Source: Methanosarcina vacuolata Z-761 | GTDB taxonomy: Archaea > Halobacteriota > Methanosarcinia > Methanosarcinales > Methanosarcinaceae | DNA: 64,000 nt | NCBI RefSeq assembly: GCF_000969905.1 | Contig: NZ_CP009520.1 | Location: 1,488,001 to 1,552,000 of the forward strand | Direction: 5' to 3' | Shown: piece after piece, positions 16,931-26,229 of the stretch | Layout of the letters: each line of letters opens with the position of its first letter | How positions within the stretch are numbered: position 1 is the stretch's first letter | Program-made: the position numbers and the translations under genes | Notes under the pieces: model-generated | The model's database searches: none | Seen by the model: the letters and a program-made list of their open reading frames with translations, nothing else | What the model was told of the DNA's origin: nothing

Positions 16931-17686
16931 TTCAATATATTTAGGAATAATTCAAATATAATATCAAGGGTTTTTGTTGCCAAAGATGATTATTTGGGGA
17001 AATAGAATTATAGATTAACTCACAAACTGATAATTTGGAGTTCTATTTTTATATTCCTAAACATGAATGAAATGCCTGAACAGGAAAAAATGATTTTTAC
17101 CCCTGATCTTTTGTGTCAAAGATATTTTTATGAATTGACTTTATAAGATTTAAAAATATTTAGGTTTACTTGAGTGGAATATGCAAAAGTAAGAAATTAA
17201 TATATACTGGAAGAATTACCAGAGTAAATGATAAACAGCTTTCAAGTTTTTAAAAATCTGGATGGTCCATATTTATTCAACTATATTTTAAAACACCACT
17301 CAAATAAAGAGACCATCAATATTATAAAACTCCTCAAAAATGAGGAACATATATACTCGCTTTATCTTGAAGCATCAGGTTTTGATCAACCTTCATTTGA
17401 AAAGGTTTTCGTTGCAACCCTTGACCACGCCGCTGTCAGGGCCTTTTCGGTCAAGCCTTTTTTCAAAAGGGTTGTGCTACAACCGTTGCGCCGGTTGATC
17501 ACGCCGATAGGGTTTAGGGATCAGGTTATCAGACTCAAACAGTTCTTGGGGTTTTCGGTCAAGCCTTTTTTCAAAAGGGTTGCGGTCAAACCGTTTTTCA
17601 AAAGGGTTGCGGTCAAACTGTTTTTCAAAAGGCTTACCATAGATTTATCTCAAAATAATATATTTCATATAATCAGGAGATTTTCC
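16931..17686. other. Region with a dubious frame and 27-bp repeats before the phosphodiesterase
   Basis: A frame from 17228 runs in phase into the phosphodiesterase gene, but it has no good ribosome binding site and its last part is repeat DNA (17448-17636). The first 60 codons resemble nothing I know and may be a decayed gene end. Confidence 0.5.
17448..17636. repeat. 27-bp repeat, four copies (three in tandem)
   Basis: Copies begin at 17448, 17556, 17583 and 17610 (CGGTCAAGCC...CAAAAGGGTTG). Each is an imperfect hairpin, AAGCCTTTT against AAAAGGGTT. As 27 is a multiple of three, an open frame can pass through (VKPFFKRVA per unit) without being a gene. This looks like a dispersed genomic repeat. 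Confidence 0.7.
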
Positions 17687-18247
17687 ATGAAGCTGATTGT
17701 ACTTTCCGATACTCATCTGAAAACTGGAGTAATTCCCCAGCAACTTCAAACACTCCTGGACGAATGCGACCTAATAGTCCATGCAGGGGATTTCAGTACT
17801 GTAAAAGCCTATAATGCCTTCAACGCCAGCGGCAAATTAAAGGCCGTTTTTGGAAATGATGACACTTCCGAACTCAAAAAGCTCCTTCCAGAAAGGCTGA
17901 AATTCGAGGTTGAAGGTGTAAAAATCGGAGTTGTACACGAAGGAGGGCTTTCGGTTAACGATACAACTGCACAGGGTTACCTGGCAAAAGAAATGGATGT
18001 AGACATTCTAATTTTCGGTCACCTTCACAGACCTTTGATAGAGAAAAAAGATGTTGTGCTTGTTTGTCCCGGATCTCCTACCAAACCCAGGATGTCAAAC
18101 CCAAGTGTTGTAGAACTTATAATCGAAAAAGGAAGCATTAATGGCAGGATAATTACTCTTGAAGGAGGTACCTGCGATTACATAAAGTTCCGGGATTCCC
18201 TGGAGAAAAGCAAGCAGGAAAAAAACCGAAACAAGAAAAAGGCTTGA
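17687..18247 (+). CDS. YfcE/MJ0936-type metallophosphoesterase
   Basis: 186 residues from the ATG at 17687, chosen because AGGAG precedes it and the conserved fold begins there. Motifs in order: LSDTHLK (D-x-H), HAGDF (GDxx), VFGNDD (the GNxD motif; the family usually has GNCD), a histidine in VVHEGG, and FGHLHRP (GHxH). Together they bind two metal ions for phosphodiester hydrolysis in a cytoplasmic enzyme. Family members of 165-190 residues act on phosphodiesters; the natural substrate is uncertain. The tail (RDSLEKSKQEKNRNKKKA) is very basic, possibly for nucleic-acid contact. Confidence 0.88.
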   Translation: MKLIVLSDTHLKTGVIPQQLQTLLDECDLIVHAGDFSTVKAYNAFNASGKLKAVFGNDDTSELKKLLPERLKFEVEGVKIGVVHEGGLSVNDTTAQGYLAKEMDVDILIFGHLHRPLIEKKDVVLVCPGSPTKPRMSNPSVVELIIEKGSINGRIITLEGGTCDYIKFRDSLEKSKQEKNRNKKKA

Positions 18248-18397
18248 ACATCTCTGAAACTGGCAGGGATAGAACGAAGGGAATCACAATATGGACTACC
18301 CTGTAGGACAACCCTGAGCAGGGGCTTATTTACTGCTTGAAATCAGGCATATGCCCTGCTAACCAGGGTTAGGATATTCAATTTTAGCAAGCGCGGT

Positions 18398-18619
18398 TTA
18401 CAGTGTTTCCAGTTTGAACATGGCACCTGTGCCCTGAAGACTCAGATACACCTTGTCCCCAAATTCGAGAATTTTCTCGACACTGACACTGCTATTCCAG
18501 TTATATACAAAATCATAGCTGCCCTTCACGGGCTCGAATCCCAGAGACATTAGCCGTTGGTTTACTTCTGACGGACGGGCCCCTTCACTGCTGAACCAGA
18601 CCAGAAGATAGGTTTTCAC
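18398..18619 (-). CDS. Small conserved protein, unknown function
   Basis: 73 residues from a GTG at 18619. The pattern MKTYLLVWF, RPSEVNQRLMSLGF, then a strand with YDFVYNW and a final LSLQGTGAMFKLETL suggests a compact ferredoxin-like alpha/beta fold. I recall similar short proteins in methanogens but no function. It is soluble and not clearly in an operon; the 3' end faces the phosphodiesterase gene, with a short CCCTG/CAGGG hairpin at 18354-18368 between them. Confidence 0.6.
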   Translation of the reverse strand: MKTYLLVWFSSEGARPSEVNQRLMSLGFEPVKGSYDFVYNWNSSVSVEKILEFGDKVYLSLQGTGAMFKLETL

Positions 18620-19275
18620 AGGATCATCTCACTTATCAGTTTAGTTATTTACTCCTAAGTTTCATTTAAACACAAGTTACTCATTTTATACCATGTCTCG
18701 TTTATTTATGTATATTTTGCCTCTTCTGGCTCTGAGACCATTGACAGTATCAATATTTACATAATATAGCATAAGTTAAATTAAATAGAAAAGTTGCAAA
18801 ATGACTCTTCGCTATTCTATATGGATAAAATGATTTTCGATTCAAGACCGCATTGATTGTTATGAGGAAATTATGAGGATATTCACACAAAAAGTAGAGC
18901 TGGACATTTCCACTTTCGATGTATGCAGTTGCTGTAAATATCTTGTCTTCAAGAGTCCCATCCGTTTTCACAATTTATGACTCGATCTCTCTTCCATTTT
19001 TACACAGAGAGAACCGGACTTTTTTGCCATCTACATCAACATGATTCACGACTAATGAATAGTTTTAACCCTATCTATGACGGTATCCATGAAGTTCTGT
19101 CAAGTCTACGAGGAATGGACAAATTATAAATTTGAGTTATGTTGAAAATGATTCTTATCCCCCGTAGACCTGAGTGCTGCTCTGAAATACGTAAAAAGCC
19201 TCAAAACAATTATGTTCAAGCTTGACAGAAACATGCATTTTCTAGAGGAAATGGCGGTTCATTAAGGTCCCCGAT
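18620..19275. other. Intergenic region holding a decayed MITE copy
   Basis: About 650 bp with no supported gene. The one open frame (18750-18971, minus) overlaps the MITE copy at 18803-18902 and is treated as an artefact. Confidence 0.6.
18803..18902 (-). repeat. Decayed copy of the 102-bp MITE (inverted orientation)
   Basis: Read on the minus strand this matches the elements at 26020 and 57280. Clear shared stretches include the central TTCAAGACCGCATTG on the plus strand and TTATGAGGATATTCACACAAAA. The left end still reads GACTCTTCG; the right terminal repeat is mutated (AGTAGAGCTGG). Confidence 0.75.
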
Positions 19276-20124
19276 CTACTCAGTTTGTTTTTCCCACCAC
19301 ATTTTTACTCTGGTGGACCACCCTCTTTGAATAAGATTTCCATTATCTACCTCAAGAATGTCTTTCAGATAGGACCTGAGAACGGTCTCCTGGGTACTGG
19401 AGGTTACATTGTAGTACGACTTGAAATCCTCAACTGCTTCTTCAAAAGTTGCATACCTGTGGACGTGCTCGAAAGGGAAAACTTTAACATTTGGGTAGAT
19501 TCCCATATTGTAGAGCACGTTGTAGAGAACATCGCACTTCGGGGCCGGCTGATACTCACATCCGTGAAGGAAAGGCCAGAGTCTCCGAGAATGCGCATCC
19601 CATGAAGTTTCCCCCGCAAACCAGTACAGATAAACATACCTTGAAGAAGTGTCTATCATCTTTTGAACCGAAGTCCGTATGTCTTTCATGCCCAAGGAAT
19701 AAGAAGCAAAAACCACATCATAAGGAGCCGAAAGGTCGGATTCGACATCAACGGCTTCCCAATCTTTGTGTACGCAGTCGATGTTCTTGATTTCGTACTC
19801 TTTAATGTTTTCCTGCATGATGCTCATCATGCCGTCAGAAGGTTCAACAGCAGTTACATGAGCTACCTGTTGTGCAACCGGAATTGCAAGGGTACCGGGT
19901 CCTGACCCTATATCAAGAACTCTGGAGTCAGAAGAGAGTTTCATGCCCTTTATCCTCTTTTCGGTTATTGCCTTTGCGTTATTATCCTGAAACATATTCC
20001 AGAAGCGTCTGGCTCTTTCCTTGTTCTGCCATATAGATGAACAATCTACATTTTTGTTCGATTCTAACTCTCTTTCCAACGTCTCTTTCCAGACTTCATT
20101 CCAGTCAATGTTACATGGGTCCAT
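19276..20124 (-). CDS. Class I SAM-dependent methyltransferase
   Basis: 282 residues. Motif I is VLDIGSGPGTLAIP (about residues 68-81), with the acidic end of strand 2 in VTAVEPSDGMM and motif IV-like DVVFASYSLGM. The rest of the Rossmann fold follows, with a C-terminal region rich in aromatic residues (YLYWFAGETSWD, STRVKMWWEKQ) that may bind the substrate. It is cytoplasmic. It is divergent from the ABC transporter operon at 20676, about 550 bp away, which may mean it acts on a transported or secreted small molecule, but that is inference. Confidence 0.85.
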   Translation of the reverse strand: MDPCNIDWNEVWKETLERELESNKNVDCSSIWQNKERARRFWNMFQDNNAKAITEKRIKGMKLSSDSRVLDIGSGPGTLAIPVAQQVAHVTAVEPSDGMMSIMQENIKEYEIKNIDCVHKDWEAVDVESDLSAPYDVVFASYSLGMKDIRTSVQKMIDTSSRYVYLYWFAGETSWDAHSRRLWPFLHGCEYQPAPKCDVLYNVLYNMGIYPNVKVFPFEHVHRYATFEEAVEDFKSYYNVTSSTQETVLRSYLKDILEVDNGNLIQRGWSTRVKMWWEKQTE

Positions 20125-20675
20125 ATTATCAGCTCAAACTATTTACATATGTAATTTCTTAAAATTATCAAAATATGTTACAAAAACGAATACAAATATG
20201 AATATATATACTTTATTAAATGGTAAAACAAATTCATCAGAGCGGAGATCCAACGGAGTTGCATTTATTGAATTCTGATTGGCAGTACAGAAAAATGGAG
20301 ATTTCTTGAATTGCACTTTAAGTGCAGTAACATACTACCCATTTCGCCAGTTGAGCACGATATTCTACCCCGATTTTTGAGATGATTGAGAATTGTTTAT
20401 TTTTTCAGGCTTTCAGTTAGGTAACATCTTTGTTAACAATGTTTACATTTAGTTTTATAAGAAAACTCTTTTATCTAACTACGTATTACAATAATTTATT
20501 AAACTCACATTTATCATACAAATTTATTCACAATAAAAAGATGTTAGAAATACATCTATCGTTCTAGCCTATACAGTGTTTAAATTGGTTTTTAATTTCG
20601 AGATAAATCGTGTTCTTCGATTTCTCCTCGAATGAGCCTTTTAAAAGTCCGTTTAGCTGAATTGAGGATTATTTT
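20125..20675. other. Divergent intergenic region
   Basis: About 550 bp between the methyltransferase and the transporter operon, so promoters of both lie here. AT-rich blocks such as TTTAGTTTTATAAG are TATA candidates. I could not identify a NikR-type operator by eye. Confidence 0.5.
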
Positions 20676-22250
20676 ATGGATCGAAATTTCAAGCTTATTT
20701 TACTAACCTGCATGCTGCTTGCAGTAATTGGTGCAAGTGCCTGCATAGGCGGAGAAAAGGATGAAACTGCCAAAGGAGACAGTTTAGGAGAAAACTCTCA
20801 GGATCTTGTTGTGGGCATAAGTTCAGACGTTAACAACTGGTATCTTGACAAGTTTGCGGATGGTGATGCCAGGTTTGTTTGGTCTCAAGTCTATGAAACC
20901 CTTGTAAGGCTTGACTCTAACCTGAATATTACTCCAGGACTTGCCGAGTCCTGGGAAACGACTGACAATGGGACGACATGGCTCTTCCACCTACGCAAGA
21001 ATGTGACCTTCCATGATGGTACACCTTTTAACGCAGACTCGGTTGTGTTTTCCTACTCCAACAAATCCTATGTGAGACAGGCAGTACTGAAACCGATTAA
21101 AAGTATAGAGGCTCTTGATAATTATACCGTGAAATTTGTCCTCCAAAAACCCATGCCTCTGCCTTTTTACCTGACTCATGTAGCCTGGCCCATAATGGGA
21201 CTTGGCTGTCTTGATAAAGCAGGAAATTTCGTCAAACCGGTAGGGACAGGACCTTTTAAATTTGAATCGCAGACAAAAGATCAGGAAATAATGCTTACCA
21301 GAAATGACGCTTACTGGGGAAATAAGTCTCTTCTTGATAAGGTTATTTTTAAAGTTATCCCTGATCCTTCTACGCAGGTTATGGCGTTTGAGAACGGGGA
21401 ACTGGATATGATTATCAAGGTTCCAGAGTATGATGTCAATAGGCTTGAAGCCAAAAAAGGTATCCAGGTTCAAAGGAAGCTAAGTACCTTTACGGATTTC
21501 CTGCAATTCAATTGCGATAAAACTCCTTTTAACGACACAAAAGTACGCCAGAGTGTTGCCTATTCAATAGATACCAACGCCCTGGTGAACGATGTTCTTA
21601 ACGGCGTTGGAAAACCGGCAGAGGGAAGGCCGTATTTCCCCAATATGATGTACTCTGACCCTGACCTGAAAACATATTCTCAAGACCTTGATAAATCAAA
21701 GGCTCTACTTAAAGAAGCAGGATGGGAAGATTCCAATGGGGATGGAATTCTAGAAAAAGATGGAAGTCCCTTGAATTGTACCTTGCTTGTGAGTAAGGGT
21801 GCATGGGCAGCCAGACATACTCTTATGGCTCAGGTTGTACAGGAAGACCTCAGGAAAATAGGAATGAATGTGGAAATTCAAGTACTTGATGAGGGAGCGA
21901 TCAGCAAACTAGAAGGTGCGGGAAACTTTGGCATGATACTAAGAACTGGCTATTTTGTCTGGGGCCCCTATCCAAAACACTTCTTTATTCACTATTCTAA
22001 AAGTCCTTACTCCCACTACCACAATGAAACCTATGACCAGCTTGTAGATGCAGCAGATTCGACCATAGATTCGCAGAAGCAGAAGGAACTCTATTACGCT
22101 CTACAGGCTTTTGTAATAAAAGAAGTCCCTGCTTTCTATCTTGTACATGAAGAAAAGGTAGTAGCAACCGGCCCTTCTGTAAAAGGCTTTGTGATAACAG
22201 CAGAAGATCCCTGGCTGGACCTTTCTGGAGTTTATCTTGAAAGAAAGTAA
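20676..22250 (+). CDS. ABC transporter substrate-binding lipoprotein (peptide/nickel family)
   Basis: 524 residues. The N-terminus is a lipoprotein-type signal with a lipobox-like cysteine (IGASACIGGEK, about residue 23), so the protein is probably tethered outside the membrane. ETLVRLDSNLNITPGLAESWE, FHLRKNVTFHDGTPFNADSVVFS and KPVGTGPFKF are hallmarks of the DppA/OppA/NikA family. It captures an oligopeptide, nickel complex or metallophore for the permeases encoded next. The fold alone does not decide the cargo; methanogens need much nickel, so nickel is a reasonable guess. First gene of a five-gene operon. Confidence 0.9.
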   Translation: MDRNFKLILLTCMLLAVIGASACIGGEKDETAKGDSLGENSQDLVVGISSDVNNWYLDKFADGDARFVWSQVYETLVRLDSNLNITPGLAESWETTDNGTTWLFHLRKNVTFHDGTPFNADSVVFSYSNKSYVRQAVLKPIKSIEALDNYTVKFVLQKPMPLPFYLTHVAWPIMGLGCLDKAGNFVKPVGTGPFKFESQTKDQEIMLTRNDAYWGNKSLLDKVIFKVIPDPSTQVMAFENGELDMIIKVPEYDVNRLEAKKGIQVQRKLSTFTDFLQFNCDKTPFNDTKVRQSVAYSIDTNALVNDVLNGVGKPAEGRPYFPNMMYSDPDLKTYSQDLDKSKALLKEAGWEDSNGDGILEKDGSPLNCTLLVSKGAWAARHTLMAQVVQEDLRKIGMNVEIQVLDEGAISKLEGAGNFGMILRTGYFVWGPYPKHFFIHYSKSPYSHYHNETYDQLVDAADSTIDSQKQKELYYALQAFVIKEVPAFYLVHEEKVVATGPSVKGFVITAEDPWLDLSGVYLERK

Positions 22251-22422
22251 ATTCAAACAAGGTTCCGAAAGGATGAAACATTAAAAAACTTCACATACAG
22301 GAAGATAAACCTTAAAATAGAAATTCACAGACGGGAAGATAAACCTTAAAATGGAATGTCTGAGAGCATCAGAAGTTAAGAGACCGATATCAGAAAATGA
22401 CAGAAACGTAAGAAGAATACCT

Positions 22423-23364
22423 ATGTGGAAGTACATTGCAAAGCGCTTGGCCATGGTGTTAGTAGTAATATCAGGGGTTACTCTTGTTTCTTTTTTTGCT
22501 ATGTACCTTGCGCCAGGAGATCCTGCTGAGCTCATAGCTCTTGAGAGATATGGACAGGATCTCGATGCAAGCCAGATTGAATCCGTCAGGGAAGCAGAAG
22601 GACTTGATGCTCCTGTTTATTTCCAGTACTTTATATGGCTGGATCATCTCTTGCATCTTGATCTTGGGAGATCTATTATAACCTCTGATGAGGTCCTTGA
22701 AGAAATTCTTTTGAAGTTACCGGCAACTATAGAACTTACAGTTGCAGGCTTATTAATCTCTCTCCTAATCGCCTTACCTATAGGAATTCTGAGCGCTCTC
22801 CAGAAAAATACTCTGCTTGATAATTGTTGCGCGTTTTTTTCCCTGATAGGTATTTCCATCCCTAACTTCTGGCTTGGAATTCTTCTGATCTGGCTTTTTT
22901 CCCTGACTCTTCATATTTTTCCTAGCTATGGGCATGGAAGCCTGAATCACCTTGCTCTTCCTGCTCTAACCCTTGGAATTTCAATGTCTTCAGTTACGGC
23001 CAGACTTACCCGAGCTAGCCTTATGGAGGTGATGGAGAAGGAATATATTTTGGCTGCACGTGCCAGAGGGTTTGATGAGTATACTATCCTTTTACGGCAT
23101 GCACTGAAAAATGCCTTACTCCCAGTTGTTACATTTGCAGGAATGCAATTGGGTTATCTTCTTGGAGGAGCTGTTATTGTGGAAACAATTTTCTCTTGGC
23201 CAGGTATCGGAAAACTTCTTGTTGACTCGATCTTTGCAAGAGACTTCTCTATGGTTCAGGGATGTGTTCTTTTTATCGCAGTGCTCTTTTCTCTTTCCAG
23301 CCTTGCAGTAGATATATTGTATGCAGTGCTTGACCCGAGAATCAGGTATGACATGTATGATTGA
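22423..23364 (+). CDS. ABC transporter permease, DppB/NikB type
   Basis: 313 residues from the ATG at 22423; the family start (MWKYIAKRLAMVLVVISGVTLVSFF) lies there, and the frame before it (from 22351) is not family-like. It has six membrane segments and the EAA loop that meets the ATPase, EYILAARARGFDEY..LRHALKNALLPV. It forms half of the membrane channel with the next gene product. It lies 173 bp after the binding-protein gene, with a direct repeat (GGGAAGATAAACCTTAAAAT type) in the gap. Confidence 0.9.
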   Translation: MWKYIAKRLAMVLVVISGVTLVSFFAMYLAPGDPAELIALERYGQDLDASQIESVREAEGLDAPVYFQYFIWLDHLLHLDLGRSIITSDEVLEEILLKLPATIELTVAGLLISLLIALPIGILSALQKNTLLDNCCAFFSLIGISIPNFWLGILLIWLFSLTLHIFPSYGHGSLNHLALPALTLGISMSSVTARLTRASLMEVMEKEYILAARARGFDEYTILLRHALKNALLPVVTFAGMQLGYLLGGAVIVETIFSWPGIGKLLVDSIFARDFSMVQGCVLFIAVLFSLSSLAVDILYAVLDPRIRYDMYD

Positions 23365-24259
23365 AAATATAAAAATGGCTGAAAAACTTTCTATGAATAA
23401 AAAAAGGCTAAGTCTATGGCTAAGTCTATGGGAGTTTAAAAAAAACAGACTTGCGCTCTTTGGCATTTTGTTTATTGCTATCCTGTGTTTTCTGGCCCTA
23501 TTTGCTCCCTATATCTCTCCAAATGATCCTTTTGTCCAGAGACTTGATAAACAATTTCTTGGCCCCTGTCGTGAATACCCTTTAGGAACTGATGAATTTG
23601 GGCGCTGCATTTTTTCAAGAGTAATTTATGGCACACGTATCTCTCTTGGCATTGGAATTCTCGTTGTTGCAGTTACATCCATTGCAGGTACCTCTCTGGG
23701 GTTGCTTTCAGGGTACAAAGGAGGCCTTTTTGATGAAATCCTTATGAGAGGTGTAGACGTGATGCTGGCTTTTCCCAATATCATTCTTGCCCTTATGATA
23801 GCAGGACTGCTGGGACCGGGGTTTTTAAGTGTCGTCCTTTCTCTTTCCCTTACTCAATGGCCTGTTTATGCAAGGCTTGTACGTGGACAGGTTCTCTCTT
23901 TAAAAAAGAGAGATTTTGTGGAAGCGGCAAGGGCTCTTAGACCCTCAAATTTCTACATCATGCGAAAACATATACTTCCAAACTGCATGGAGCCTGTAAT
24001 CGTTCTTGGGACTCTTGAGATTGCCCATGTAATAATCTTTGCCTCCGCTCTGAGTTTTCTAGGACTTGGAATCCAGCCTCCGACGCCTGAATGGGGCTCT
24101 ATGCTCAAATCCGGAATTCCATACCTGCGCATATCTCCTCACCTTTGTTTTATTCCAGGTCTCATGATTATGCTTACAGTTTTTGCTTTCAATTTTGCAG
24201 CAGACGGACTAAGGGCCAGCTTGGGACAGGCTGCTAAACAGGAGGTGCTGGATAGATGA
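23357..24259 (+). CDS. ABC transporter permease, DppC/NikC type
   Basis: About 300 residues. The start is uncertain: ATGs at 23348, 23357, 23375 and 23393 are all in frame; I chose 23357, which overlaps the preceding gene slightly. The N-terminal cytoplasmic FKKNRLALFGILFIAIL segment, the YPLGTDEFGRC motif typical of this subfamily, five or six membrane segments and an EAA loop (DFVEAARALRPSNFYIMRKHILPN) identify it. It pairs with the NikB-type permease. The stop overlaps the start of the first ATPase gene (ATGA). Confidence 0.88.
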   Translation: MIENIKMAEKLSMNKKRLSLWLSLWEFKKNRLALFGILFIAILCFLALFAPYISPNDPFVQRLDKQFLGPCREYPLGTDEFGRCIFSRVIYGTRISLGIGILVVAVTSIAGTSLGLLSGYKGGLFDEILMRGVDVMLAFPNIILALMIAGLLGPGFLSVVLSLSLTQWPVYARLVRGQVLSLKKRDFVEAARALRPSNFYIMRKHILPNCMEPVIVLGTLEIAHVIIFASALSFLGLGIQPPTPEWGSMLKSGIPYLRISPHLCFIPGLMIMLTVFAFNFAADGLRASLGQAAKQEVLDR

Positions 24260-25299
24260 GTATTTCTTCCCTCTCTCCTCCACTCCTTTCAGTAGAAAAC
24301 CTGAACGTCTCTTTCAAAACCTCAAAGGGCCTTGTAAAAGCAAACGAGAACATTTCCTTTGAGATCAAAGAAGGAGAGATTTTTGGGCTTATTGGAGAAA
24401 CAGGCTGTGGAAAAACTACTCTTGGAAAAGCCCTTTTGAGGCTGCTCTCAAATAATGCAAGGATAGAAGGGAGAATCATTTACAGGGGTAAGAATATTTT
24501 AAGTCTTTCTGAAAAAGAAATGAGGAGTCTGAGAGGAAAGGAAATAGGGATCATGCTACAGGACCCTTCAATCTGTTTTAACCCGGTCCTCTCTGTAGAA
24601 AGTCAAATTGCTGAAATTTATCGATACCATGAAGGCATGAAAAAAAAAGATGCAGAAAAGAAAGCTTCAGAGATGCTTGAGCTTGTTGGAATAGATTCCT
24701 CAAGAAAGTCTGAATACCCTCACCAGTTCAGTGGTGGGATGCTGCAGAGAGTTATGATAGCAGTAGCGCTTGCTCTCAAGCCAAGACTTCTTATTGCAGA
24801 CGAACCTACAAAGGGGCTTGATCTTGATATAAAATTGCAAATTCTGGAAATAATTGCCAAGCTTGTTCGGAAGGAAAATTCTTCCATGCTCTTAATTACT
24901 CATGATCTGGATGTCGCCACTAAACTTACAGATAGGACTGCAGTGATGTATGCTGGAGAAATCGTTGAAATCGGGAAGACAGCAACGGTCATTTCCGATC
25001 CAAAACACCCTTATACTTTTGCACTACTGCATTCGCTTCCAGAAAAAGGGCTAATGACTGTTTTAGGTCAGTCTCCAAGTCTGATCTCTCCTCCTTCCGG
25101 TTGCAGGTACCATCCCCGATGTAGTAACCAGCTGGTAGACTGCTCAAAAATCCACCCTGAACTATTGGAACATGTAGATGATCATTTTTCCCGCTGCTTA
25201 TTCTCTGAAAAAAGTAGTAAGAATGTAAAAAGAGAAGCACAATTGATCCCGGATACTCCTTCTCCTGGGTGTGTGGAGGTGGGCATATGGCATTGTTAG
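24256..25299 (+). CDS. ABC transporter ATPase, DppD/NikD type
   Basis: 347 residues. Walker A is GETGCGKTT (about residue 44), the signature is FSGGMLQRV, and Walker B is LLIADEPTKGLD; the switch histidine is in LLITHD. The C-terminal GCRYHPRCSNQLVDCSK motif with clustered cysteines is usual for oligopeptide/nickel ATPases. It powers import with the following ATPase. It overlaps both neighbours by a few bases, so the operon is translationally coupled. Confidence 0.92.
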   Translation: MSISSLSPPLLSVENLNVSFKTSKGLVKANENISFEIKEGEIFGLIGETGCGKTTLGKALLRLLSNNARIEGRIIYRGKNILSLSEKEMRSLRGKEIGIMLQDPSICFNPVLSVESQIAEIYRYHEGMKKKDAEKKASEMLELVGIDSSRKSEYPHQFSGGMLQRVMIAVALALKPRLLIADEPTKGLDLDIKLQILEIIAKLVRKENSSMLLITHDLDVATKLTDRTAVMYAGEIVEIGKTATVISDPKHPYTFALLHSLPEKGLMTVLGQSPSLISPPSGCRYHPRCSNQLVDCSKIHPELLEHVDDHFSRCLFSEKSSKNVKREAQLIPDTPSPGCVEVGIWHC

Positions 25300-26015
25300 A
25301 AGTGAAAAATCTGAAAAAGCATTATTATTCCGGGCTTTTCCAGCTTCAGGTTAACAAGGCCGTAGACGGAGTCAGTTTCAGGATAGAAAAAGGGAAAACT
25401 CTAGGTCTTGTTGGAAAAAGTGGTTGTGGGAAATCCACACTTGGAAGAACAGTGTTAAGATTGCTTGAACCGACAGAGGGTAGCATTATCTTTGATGGTC
25501 AGGACATTTCAAAACTTAAAGGACAATCTTTAAAATACCTAGGAACCAGAATGCAGATTATTTTTCAAAACCCTGAATCATGCTTGAACCCGAAGATGAA
25601 AGTTTATGATATAATTGCAGAACCTTTAAGGCTTCACAGGCTTTGCGCTAAAGACAGAGAATTGGAGAGGGTAAAGGAACTTATTGAAATTGTTTACCTT
25701 AATGAAGAGCTTCTTTTTCGCTATCCCAAAGAGCTGAGTGGAGGTCAGCTTCAGAGAGTTGCAATTGCAAGAGTTCTTAGCATGAAACCAGAATTAATAG
25801 TAGCGGATGAGCCTACTTCGATGCTAGATCCTCTTGTCCAGGCTCAAATTCTTTCGCTTCTAAAGGGACTGCAAACCAAGTTCAAGATAAGTTTTCTGTT
25901 TATCTCCCACGATATTAAGGTTGTTGAATGGATGAGTGACGAGATTGCCTTTATGGAAAAAGGAAAAATTGTTAATCTTAAAGTAGTGTCACGTCAATCC
26001 TCAAAGATAAAATAA
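25287..26015 (+). CDS. ABC transporter ATPase, DppF/NikE type
   Basis: 242 residues from the ATG at 25287, preceded by GGAGGTGG; this start overlaps the end of the previous gene by 13 bp. Walker A GKSGCGKST, signature LSGGQLQRV, Walker B LIVADEPTSMLD and FISHD are intact. It lacks the cysteine-rich C-terminal extension and so is short, as in NikE. It completes the five-gene importer. A MITE begins 5 bp after the stop. Confidence 0.9.
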   Translation: MALLEVKNLKKHYYSGLFQLQVNKAVDGVSFRIEKGKTLGLVGKSGCGKSTLGRTVLRLLEPTEGSIIFDGQDISKLKGQSLKYLGTRMQIIFQNPESCLNPKMKVYDIIAEPLRLHRLCAKDRELERVKELIEIVYLNEELLFRYPKELSGGQLQRVAIARVLSMKPELIVADEPTSMLDPLVQAQILSLLKGLQTKFKISFLFISHDIKVVEWMSDEIAFMEKGKIVNLKVVSRQSSKIK

Positions 26016-26019
26016 TTCT

Positions 26020-26121
26020 GGCTCTTCGTTGTTTTGTGTGGATATCCTCATAATATTCTCATAAAAACCAATGCGGTCTTGAATTGGAAATTATCTTATC
26101 TATAAGGAATGACGAAGAGCC
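26020..26121 (+). repeat. 102-bp MITE, copy A
   Basis: Perfect 10-bp inverted ends, GGCTCTTCGT and ACGAAGAGCC. By eye it is about 91% identical (nine differences) to the element at 57280-57381; a third, decayed copy is at 18803-18902. It starts 5 bp after the last transporter gene, so it could act as a transcript end. Confidence 0.88.
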
Positions 26122-26229
26122 ATTTTTTATCGTTCTATAATATTACCATATACATATTGTGTATCCTGTAGCCAAATATTTTCTGCGAACCCCTTTTGAA
26201 CCCGAAACAGGACTCATTATTCTATGAGC

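Noticed and set aside
17228-17686. N-terminal extension of the phosphodiesterase
   Set aside because: The family fold and AGGAG site place the start at 17687; the upstream codons are repeat-derived.
18750-18971. 73-codon minus-strand gene
   Set aside because: It overlaps the decayed MITE copy and lacks a ribosome binding site.
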